33,224 nucleotides of DNA, taken from the NCBI RefSeq assembly GCF_014696615.1, contig NZ_JACJQJ010000088.1, positions 1-33,224 on the forward strand. The letters are read 5' to 3'. Positions 7,664 through 19,600 of the stretch are shown one piece after another. Source of the DNA: Nostoc linckia FACHB-104. GTDB taxonomy: Bacteria > Cyanobacteriota > Cyanobacteriia > Cyanobacteriales > Nostocaceae. A program made the position numbers and the translations under genes. How positions within the stretch are numbered: the stretch's first letter is position 1; each line of letters starts with the position of its first letter. Below the pieces are notes generated by a model. The model made no database searches and had not been told where the DNA came from. It saw only the letters and a program-made list of their open reading frames with translations.

Positions 7664-10600
7664 CTAATCCCTCCATTTTTTCCCATCTACTATTAACACA
7701 GATGATAGCAGGCTTGAGTTTTCTACATTTACTGTGTCACCTTCGTTACCAGTTATCACTGTTGTATCACCGTAAATACTTTCGATATAAATGTTGTCAT
7801 TACCACCAGCAGTATTCAGGTTAGTTTCACCGTTGTGAGTGCTTTCTACAGTGACGTTATCTGCACCATCACCTGTTTGCAGATTTAATTTCTCAAAGCT
7901 ACCGTAGTCAATTTTGCCACCCATTCCCAAGCCGCGAATTTCGTTGTCTGTGACAATGGCGATATTATCTTTGCTATCTCCAGAATCATCCAGATTTAAG
8001 ATATCCCCACCTATCCCACCGCTAACGGTTAAAGTATTGGCGATATTATCTAATAATTGTTGAGAACTGCTGACAGTGATATGATCATCTCCTTGAGCAG
8101 ACCTAACTGTTGTATCACCGTAAATACTCTCAATATAAATGTTGTCATTACCATCAGCAGTATTCAGGTTAGTTTCACCGTTGTGGGTGCTTTCTACAGT
8201 GACGTTATCCTCACCATCACCTGTTTGCAGATTGAGTTTCTCAAAGCTACCGTAGTCAATTTTCCCACCCATTCCCAAGCCACGAATTTCGTTGTCTGTG
8301 ACAATGGCGATATTATCTTTGCTATCTCCAGAATCATTCACATTCAAGATATCTTTACCTATCCCACCGCTGATGGTTAGGGTAGCATCAATATTATCCA
8401 GAAGTCCGCCAGTAGTTGGATATTTACTACCAACATTAATTACATCATCGCCTGATTTTGAGCCGAGATAAGTTTTACTGTCTATTCTCCGGACATTAAA
8501 GATATCAGAATCTTTTTCGGTGTAAAGTTCTGTCCCTTGAGAATAAATCGCACCAAAAATATTAACTAAACTACCGTTAGTATCTTGATTGTTTTTATCT
8601 GCGTTAATTACTAGCTTTTGACCTGAAATGATTGTAGCAGTGGTATTTATTTGGAAGTTATCACCAACTAAGAAAGAGATATTTTTGGCAGCACTAATGT
8701 TAGCGTTATCAATTAAGAGCAGGTTTTCATCCAAATTAGAACTTTCATTAACCGTTAGCTTAATATAATCCTGGTCGCTCACAAGTTGTTTGAGATTGAC
8801 ACCACCTGCAACTTCTGTAAGTTCAATATAACCGCCTGTGACGACATCAAGAGTACCCTTAATATTGCCTGTATTGCCATCAATATCGAGTAAACTTTGA
8901 TGATCTAAGAAAGAAGTATTACCAACAAAATCAGTATTGCCTTGAAGATTAGTGCTAGTTGTACCTGCATTAATTATGATGTTGTTTCCGGTAATAATCT
9001 TGGTAAATTCGTAAAGTGCAGCAACTGGTGTATTTGTGCTATCAGTAGTTTGATTAATTAGCAAATTAATATCACCTGTAGTAGCAGTCATCTTCGCAAC
9101 ATTAACAGTCACAGGATTGCTATCTAACTGTTTTGCAGTTAAGTCGAGGAAAACTGAATTTTTTGCTTCTATTTGCAGATTAATCTTACTAGATGGTACA
9201 TCATCAGTAATCGGATGATAGTCTTGATTCAGTTGAGCAATAATTCTTTGGCTATCTGTCCCAATACTACCATTAACAGCAGTCAAGCTGAGGTCACGGG
9301 TAATAATTTTATGTCCATCTCGACCAATAATGCCACCTGTACTAACTAAGTCAGTGCGATCGTGAGGACTATCTATTATACCTTGGAGAACCAAGTTAGA
9401 ATTACCGTTATTTTCAATGGTGACAACAGTGGGGTTAACGGGTAAAGGATCTACTGGAGGAATATTGGTAGTAGCAATATTTTTATTTTTGACGTTGACT
9501 TGATCGTATTTAATCTCAGGTAATCCAACAATATTAATTACTGAGATATCATTGATAACTAAGTCTTTGCTGGAATTATTAATAATTTGAACTGTATCAT
9601 AAGCAGGATTATTTACTGAATATTTCCCGTTGTCAGTAAACTCACCATTATCAAACATTTTATCTGTACGTTGAGGAATAATAAAGTTTATCCCACCAAC
9701 TTTGACGTTTTCCACATCATCAACAATCACTTCTGTAGCAGTGATATTAGCAGTTATATTGTTGCTTTGCTGAATAATATTACCGTTAGTATCAATAACG
9801 AGAATAGGATTAACATCATGTCGGTTGATGATCACAGTAGAATTAAAATTAATCCAAGGTTTTGGTGTATATTTTTCGTCTTCTTCTTCCTCACCAAAGT
9901 CCATTGTAATTTTAAATAAGCCTAAATCTAATTCCCAAGCTAAATCGCTATGGGCTTTAGTGGTTTTATTGAAGCTTTCAAAATCACTTTCAACATTGAG
10001 AATAGTTGCTTCAATAGTAGAGTCAACCTCTGTTTGAACCTTAGCAACTAGAGGCATAATGTTAGTCGCATCCGAGTCGGTATCACCACCTAAACCATCA
10101 CAATCTGCTTCAGCGATCGCCCGACTCACTACATTTTTATACTCAGCATTGAGGTTGACTTCATCACCCTTTAGATAAGCGCCTGTAGCGATGTTGACGA
10201 CGGCATCAGATCCGGTAAGATCTACCTTAGCATGGGCATCAATATTACCAATTAAACCAGCACCTTCAGATTCAGCGCGAGATTCAACTTTAAAAGTATC
10301 AACAATAGCTGTAACGTTTAAATGACGACCTTCTAGACGAACATTAGCATTAACATTAGTAGTATTGCTACCATCAAATTTGATACTACTATCTGCATCT
10401 GCATCCGCATAGATACCAGCACCATTGGCTGCTGCTTTAACATTAGTATCAGTATTGCTAGATGAACCTAATAACAGCGTATCGTTAGAAATAAGTTCAG
10501 CATTATTCTTAATGGTAGTTGTCGTATTGTGAGTAATATTAGCATGGGCTTCAGAATCAGCAAAGGTAATAGCTGATCCTGCACCACCGTAACTTTTAAC

Positions 10601-13600
10601 AGCGAGATTTTGATCTGATTGGCTAGTTACCTGAATATTACCATCAGCTTTAATCTTGGCAGAAGTACCAATATAGGTATTATTAGTTTTGTCGATAGTG
10701 ACATTAATTTCTGAAGCACCAACAGCGATCGCTCCACTGATACTTGCATCCGTACCACCTGTGAGAGATACACTAGCTAAACCTGTGACTGCAACATTAC
10801 CCTTTGCTGTAATAGAAGTGCGATCGCCTACATAGGTATTCATCGTTGGGGTAATATTCAGGGTTGCTTCTGTACCTGTACCACCAATTAAAGCACCTGC
10901 TGAAGCTTGAGCATAAACGGAAAACTGATTATCCCCTTGACTGGGTACAGTAGCAACCGCACCAGTAGAGAAGGAATGTTTATCTCCGGTGGCAGTGCTA
11001 TTATCTAAATCAAAATGGAGGTTATGTTGTCCACTAGAAGCACTGGTTAAGTCAATAGCGCTATCTTTACTAAAGAGGTGATTTGTACCAGTTCCCGTTA
11101 ACCCAGTTGTACCAAGGGTTAAAGCTACTCCTGCTTTAGTTGCACTTAGTTGGAAACTATTCGCAGTCGCACCAACCACATAATAGGGTTTTCCAGTTTC
11201 TAAACCGGTAACATTAAGTGCGGTAATACTGTGGAAACTAGCTTGAGCCGCGCTGGTAAGATTGATCGCAGTACCATTCTTAGTAGCTGAGAGTTTAAAG
11301 TGATTGTCATCTACTTTAATAACAAAATATTTTTGTCCACTAGTTAAACCACCTATGGCTGTGCCTGTGGTACTGTAAACAATCTCTTCACCATTATCAA
11401 AACCGTGTTTAGCTGAATTAAAGGTATCACTACTGGTAAGATCAGCCTCTAAGTTGAAAATACTATCCTTACCTTTAGCATCCGCAGGAATAGTATTAAC
11501 GATCGCCACCTGTGCCGATCGAGTTTGATAGGTGACTAGATCGCCATTACTAAAACCATGACTATTAATCGTAATTTGATTGGCAGCAATATTTGCCAGG
11601 GTTGCAGCTTGAGTAACGGAAGGATCTGGCCAAGCAGGTACTAATTTAATCGTCTTGCTATCTAGGACTTTAACATAATAACTATTGCCTGATGTTAAAC
11701 CACCAATAGCTGCACCACCTACTGCTTCGTAAACAACTTTTTGTCCATTGGTAAAAGCATGATTACGACTAAATGTGATTTTATTGGCTGGGATATCAAT
11801 TTTAGATGCGTCAAACTCACTACCTAATTTGAGAGTTTGATTATCAACTTTAATCACTTGATAACTCGAACCACTGGTTAAACCACCAATATCAGTACCA
11901 CCACCATTGAGATAAACTACCGTCTCACCTGTTTGGAAACCGTGCTCCTTACCAAAATTAATCGTATCTGAGCCATTATTAACCGTATTAGCAGGATTAA
12001 AAGCATTGTCCCCAGAACTTAAGGGTTTGCCTAGTAAACTTTTAACTGTGACATTATTAGCATTGAGGTTAACATCTGCACCAATGTAGGTATCTATATT
12101 CGGTTTCGCATTGACTTCAGCCAGAGAAACACCTACAGCTAATGCACCAATGCTGACACCTTTAGCTTCTGCATCACCATCAACGGTAGCATCAGAAATC
12201 ACTTGAACATCATTGTTAACTTGAATCTTGCTATTATCGCCAATATAAGCTTTAACGGTTGGTGAAATATTTGCTTCTGGTACTGAACCATTACCAGAAA
12301 CAATACCGCCACTAGCTGCTTGCGCGATCGCGGATACAACTTCCTTAGCGGTAGCATTAACAGTTAAGTTATGCGTATTTTGAATCGTGACATTATTACC
12401 GAGATAAGCTTGAGTTGTACCAGTTTCTTCCGTATTAGCAATAACTACTCCCGCCGCAACAGCACCAGCAGAAGCACCCCAAGCTTCTGCTTGAGAATTA
12501 GAAGATGAACCAGCTAAGACATTGATATTATTAGCTTGGTTAATAGTTGTCCCTGCACCAATATAAGCATTAGTATTATTGTGGGAAGTGAGGTAAGCAA
12601 CTGCTGCGCCTAAACCAACTAAACCAGCAGTACCTGCGATCGCCTGGACTTTGTTTTGATCAATTAAACCATTTGCTTGAACACCAATATTACCACCTGC
12701 ACTTAAAACCGCATTAGCAGCAACGTAAGCAGAGGTATTATGGGTTACATTAGCAATACCTACAGAACCACCTGCACCCAAGAAACCACCATAAGCTACA
12801 GCACCAGCAATCACACCAAGTTTAGTTGTTTCATCGCTGTAAACATAAATATTGCCACCTGCATTAATTGTGCCACCGATGAAAGCAGTTGTTCCTTGAA
12901 TACCCGTCGGGGTAGTAGACAGGTCATTAGTAATATCTTTCTTGGTATTAATATTACTATTACCTGAACTATCTTTACCCATGCCGTCCATTTCCACTAA
13001 ACGAGCATCTACTATAGATTTAGTATCATCTGCGGCTTGATTGGCATCACTTGACATTCCCGCGCTCACATTAACAATAGAAATTGCACCGGATATTCCT
13101 AGTCCAACACCACCAGCAGCAGCTACAACTACGGAGTTAACATTTTTCTTGGTTCTAGCTTCTACTTCTATATCTTTGAGGGTGTTTACTGTGGCATTAT
13201 TAATATAGGCAAAAGTACCATTTTTTACTGTTGTGACATCAATGGTAGCACCAACTCCAGCACCACCAAAAGCGCCTGCACCTGCCTTAATATCAACATT
13301 ACTATCATTAGCAGCCTTAACTAAAACGCTTTGTTGACTATTTGCACCCGTGTTATTTTTGTTAATGTTACCGCCATTAATATAAGCTTGAGTCTTGTCT
13401 TGAAAGGAATTAACGGCAATACTTCCGGCTAAACCGAGTCCACCTGCGGATACAGTACCAATTGTGGTATTCAGATTTTCTTTGCTGGTAGCAATTACAG
13501 CTAAACCGGACATTACCTGGGTATTACCACTACCATCAGCTAAAGGTACAGTCAAACTATTATTACCCAAGGCATTTACATTAGCACCAAGAAGATAAGC

Positions 13601-16600
13601 TTGGGTAGTATTGTTGAGGTTATTAACAACTATGGTTGCACCCACACCAGCTAAACCTCCACTGATCGCACCACCGCCAGTTGTCATGCTATTGACGGAA
13701 TTAGCCAAAACACCGACACTACCACTAGCTGTGACATTACCACCTTGAATATAGGCAGAAGTGGTATTAGTCATTTCATTAACAGCAACCGAACCAGCTA
13801 ACCCAACATATAGTCCAAAAGAACCACCCACAGCGACTGTTTCAATTGTGCCTTGGTTATTTGCATTGATCAGAACATTACCAGTGGTATTAATGGTTGC
13901 ATCTTGGCTATAGGCTTTAACGGTATTACCAATATTGTTATAAGCTACAGCCGCCCCAACGCTACCACCTAAACTAGCACTGAGTTGTCCAGCTAGGGAT
14001 TTAATTGTACTGTTATCTTGAGCAGAAATTTCTAGACTATTACCAGAAAGGCTACGGTTGATGGCATAAGCAGTAATGGTATCAGTAATGTTATTAACTG
14101 AAACTGAACCAGTTAAAGCCACCTGTCCAGAAACGGAAGCACCAGCCGATAAACTTTCAATTGTGTTAGTTCCTGTGGCTGCAACTTTAATTGCTCCCCC
14201 TGTAGAAACATTACTGTTGGCAATATAAGCAGAGGTTAAACCACTAGAATTATTGATAGCTACAGCAGCTCCAATAGCTGCTGTTCCTGCGCCACTAATT
14301 TGACCTGCTAAAGACCGAATAGTGGCATTATTGGTAGCTAAAATATTGATATTTTGTTGAGTTTGAATGGTGGAATTATTACCGATATAAGCTAGAACTT
14401 GTGTACTAATATGATTAACTGTAACAGAACCACCAACAGCAAAAGTTCCTGCTCCTGCGCCTCCTGCGGTGATATTCTCAACTGTGGGGGAAATATCGGC
14501 TTGAATTGTCAAACCGTTATTCATGGAGGTCACTTGAGAACCAGTGATATAGGCGTTTACCGCATTACTGATATAATTAGTGGAAACCGAAGCACCTATG
14601 CCAGCAGTTCCCCCTACTGCTACTTGACCAGCAATAGATGAGATTTCTGAGTCATCATTGGCTTTAATACTAATTAATTGAGCAGCGTTAAGCTGGCTAT
14701 TATTGGCAACATAGGCTTTAGTAGCGGTATCAATATTATTAATCGACACTGAACCACCAACAGCAAAAGTTCCTGCTCCTGCACCACCTACGGACGCTGA
14801 TGCAATATCACCTTTTGAGGTGGCACTTAAACTAATTTGATTATTAGTGGCAGTGACATTACTGTTATCAATGTAGGCATAAATACCATTGTCTAAATCG
14901 TTGACGGCTAAGGAAATACCGACTGCCCCTGTACCTGCTCCGGCTACGTTGCCAGCTAGGGATTGAATTTTTGAGTTATTATTGGCAGATAAACTTATAC
15001 CTGTGCCTGTAACATTTGCACCATTGGCGATGTAAGCTTTAGTAGCACCACCAATAATGTTAATGGAAAAAGAGCCGGACACCGCCCCCGAGCCTGTTGT
15101 CACTGCACCACTAGCAGATAGAGATTTAATCGTAGCAGCAGCATCAGCAGTCAACCCAACGTTGCTTGTAGCTTTAACTGTACTGCGATCAATATATGCC
15201 TGAGCTTCATTACTAATATAATTGACCGCGACCGAAGCGGCGATCGCGGCTGAACCTGTAGATAAACCCACTGCACCAGCTAAAGATTCAATCGTAGAGT
15301 TATCTTTACCTGTAAGATTAACCTTGGCAGCCTGAATATTAGAGTTAGCTTCTATACTAGCTTTACTAGTGTTATTAATGGTGTTGACAGCAATAGAACC
15401 GCCTAGAGCAAAGGTTTTACCTCCGGCAGCACCAATACTAATAGTGGAAATTTCGGAACTGGTTTGTGCTTTTAAAGATAGGTCGTTTTGAGAGGTAATG
15501 GTAGAACCAGTAATATAAGCGCGATTGCCATTACTAATTTGATTAATACTAATACCTGCGCCAACTCCACCATTACCTAAAGATATGCCTACAGCACCTG
15601 CGAGAGCTTCTATATCATCACTGGCGATCGCCGTTACTTCTACTTTACCGTTAGCTGTCACAGTAGAATCAGCAATATAAGCTGCTAAGGAGCCATCAAT
15701 GATATTAACGGATACCGAGCCAGCTAAACCTAAATCTTTACCACCTGCAAGTCCTAAAGATATAGTTTGAATGGTGCGATTAGAGTTAGCCGCAATCGTT
15801 AAGCTACTATTAGTCCCTAGGTTTGAACCTGTAATATAAGCGCTAGTACTGTCATTAATGCCGTTATAGGCAATAGCCGCACCAAAACCCATACCTTTAG
15901 ATGCACCTACCGCACCGGATAAAGATTGGATTTTGGCATTATTATTAGCTTTGAGATTAATTACGCTGAGTGCTTTCTGAGTATTAATATTAGTGATAAA
16001 TGCAGTAGTTTCACCATTAATAATATTGACAGAAACAGTTCCTGCGCCGCCTAAATTACCGCTAGAAGCACCGATCGCCCCACTTAAAGCCTGAATTTCA
16101 GTGTTATTTTCAGCACTAATATCAAGTTTGCCAGTATAATTGAGGCTAGAATTTTTTAGAGTCGCTTTGGTATCGTTGTTAATAATATTTACGCCAATTG
16201 CCGCACCGACTCCAGCCCTACCACCAAAAGCTAAAGCACCAGCGATCGCAAAAATATCTGACTCATCCTTAGCTTTAATTAACAAATCGGTTAGTAAAAC
16301 TAATACACCCCCGTCAATGTAGCTTTCGGTGGTATTAGTAATATTATTTACTGATACTGAACCCGCGATCGCAATTCCTTTTGAGCCTAAAGCACCTGAA
16401 CCTCCCGCCGAAATTGAGAAAATATCGCCAGTGCGAGTTGCTTCCAAACTCAGGGAATTAGCCGACAAGGTAAGTTGCTTACCTGTGGTCGTGTTTTTTC
16501 CGGCAATATAGGCTTTAGTATCGCCAGAAATCAGATTAACTGCTACAGAACCAGCAATTCCTGTAGAAGAAGCATTTGGTTTATTGACAAAGGAAGCCGA

Positions 16601-19600
16601 ACCAGAAATTGTATATAAATCAGTATCATTATTGGCTGTAATCGAGATATTACCCAGAGTTTTTATTTGTCCACTATCATTAACATAAGCTAAGACCTTA
16701 TCGTTAACCAGATGAATTGATACATCTCCAGAAATACCAATCCCTGACTTACCTTGTTTTCCCTGATCGTTAGCCACATTCTCACCGCCTGTCGTACCTT
16801 TTGGTGCAGCTTCTGGGGTTTCGGGGCGTTTTTCAATCCCGTCTGTGGGGCTGCCTGTTTCCGTTGATTTTTTGATCAGGTTAATATCAATCGGGTCATC
16901 AACCTCTGCACTAGGATCTGAAGCAGACATTCCGGGGGTAGCATCGGGAGTCGGGCCCGGACTAGGCTTTTGTGGAGTGGGTTGTGTAATTACCGCAGCA
17001 GCTAAAGACAGGGTGTAAATATTCCCTTCTGATAAAGCCTTGACGTTAATATCACCATTAACATCAATATTGGTATTACTACCAGGGGCTAAATCGCTAC
17101 TATTACCAATTAAAGCCTGTACTTCTCTACCAATATTGTGAACACCAACAGACATACCAATGCCAGTGTTATTACCTCTAATGATGCCACCGACAAAATT
17201 CCAGTGATCTGTATCGTCTTGAGCAATAATATCTAGTCCACCACCAGTCACAATTGCCCCACTACCTAATTGGGAAATAGTACGGTTATATTGCAGATTT
17301 ACTACTACTGTTCCCGCAATCCCAAATTCTTCGGCTGCACCACCGGAGATTGCCATTACTGTACTGAAAACATCCGTATTGGCTTTGAGGCTAAATTTTT
17401 GATTAGAGCCTGTGTAAATTTTTGCCCCGTCTTTGACAATTGCTTCGGTGGTATTATCTGCTAATAAGAAAAAGACTGAACCGCCAACGCCTTTTCCACC
17501 TATGGATTTGGTTAAACTGAGGGGATCGCCAGTGATATTGATTAAGGTGATATCTGTGTTGGCTTGAATATTTACAGCTTGATTCAGGTTACGATATGCC
17601 TGGTTTTGGTTAATTTCTACCCCAGAGCCAACTATCGTTTGATTAGTATTATTAAAACTTAAAACATTAATTGAACCAGAAAATCCTTTCTTTTCGGCTT
17701 GAGAAGCACTTTTTGTCCAGGAACTCCAGGGTTTAGCTTTATGGGGATATTGGACGCTGATTGTGGAATCAATACTGTCTAATACACTTTCTTTACCAGT
17801 AATGAAATCATCCCACCATTGTGTTAATTCTGATGCACTGCTAGCAACACTAATATCTGTTAAATCGGCATTTTCCCAAGCGAAAGGATAAACTATTTCT
17901 GATTGAATGTTTAAATTTCCACTAGCATCAAGTTTAGCACCATCTGCTATTTCAGTTTTCACATCGCTATCATAAAAACCTGCACTGACTGATGCACTAA
18001 TTGCAGTTTCTTTAGACGGCCCTTCTACTCCGGTGGAAGCTTTTTGTAAGTCAGTAATTGCTTCAATTTGGGTGATAGATTGATGAAAACTATTAACTTC
18101 TAAATCTTGTTGAGATGCTAATTTTGCCGTTGCACCAATTTTAGTAGTTACATCATGATTAGCAATAGTTACTGCTAAAGAACCTGCCAATCCCCATTTT
18201 GAACTTTCACCTGTGCTATTATTGTCTGTTCCAGGAAAAGCTTTTTGACTGAGTTTTTGAGTTGTTGTTGGTTTTTGTACTTTATCGCCAGCTTTAACTT
18301 TGGCATCTAAATCTTTTTGATTTTGGGCAGCTTGAGCTTCACTAGTATTTTTTAATTTATCACCTATAGTGGTTCTTACCCCTGAAGAGATAGCAGAACT
18401 ATCAAAGTTAATAATTTTATTGAGGGCTGTATTATTAAAAATACCTGAATCTGCTTGGACAATATCTCTACTTTCTAAATAAGATTTTACACCTATTCCT
18501 ATAGTTCCCAACCCTTTTAAAGCATGGAGATGATGTCCTGTTCCAGTTTTATCATCTTTGTCAATGGCTATAGCCTGTTTAGCTAATGCTTTGGATCTAG
18601 ATTCTGCTAATCTAATTTGATTAGGACTATCAACAATTACATAGTAAACTTGTTGATGAATCAAGCCACCAATGGAATCATTACCACCAATTTTACCATC
18701 GGCATCTCCATTTTTATAAACTACTGCATCTCCATTTTTAAAGTTATGAGGTGATATTAATTGAATTTGACTAGTAACATTATTAATCAGATTATTATCA
18801 TCTAAATTAACAATAATATCTCCTGTAGCACCGCCAGCGTTAATTGTGCCGTTTACTTCGGTTCTAATATCAGATGCAGAAATTTCTAATCCTAATGCTA
18901 TACCTGCTGTTCCATCTTGATAAATATAAGCTCTTCCTGCTGATTTATTGTAATTTTCACCTATTGCTAAAACGTTGGCATTCCCACCAGCAGTAATTAT
19001 TGCACCTTGAGCAACATTAGTGTAGGAGTTAGCTTCTGAGTAAGAAATACCAAAGGCTAATGCTTTATTATCTTTACTTGTAGGTTTAATTCCTAAGTTT
19101 TGGCTAGTGCGACTATCCACACTTGAATTGGTAAAAGCATCAGATAAAATGCTAACATTTTTATTAGCATTAATCATCACATTTCCACCGATAGTAGTTT
19201 CAGCTTTCGTAATACCGACACCTAACCCAAAACTAAATTTTTTCAGAAATGAATCATTAGATTGACCAAGATCCGATTCAGAATCTCCTCCTACTACTGC
19301 AATATCAATGTCTGCATTAGCATAGGATTCTAAGTTAATATTGCCGCTACCAATAATTTGGGAGTTATCACCAATATTGATAATGGATTCTGCTTTTTTG
19401 ACTTTGAGCATTACAGGGATACCGACAATCAAATCTACTAAGGTTCTCAGCCCTGATGCTGTAAATTCTTGGAGTAAATTTGCCTGTTCAGTTGTGCCTC
19501 CAGTATCGGTACTAAAGTTAATATTGTTGCCTTTAAAAATTGTACTTTTTCCCACAATAATCCGGGAATCATCAAAACTACCAAATAAACCTAAATCAGT

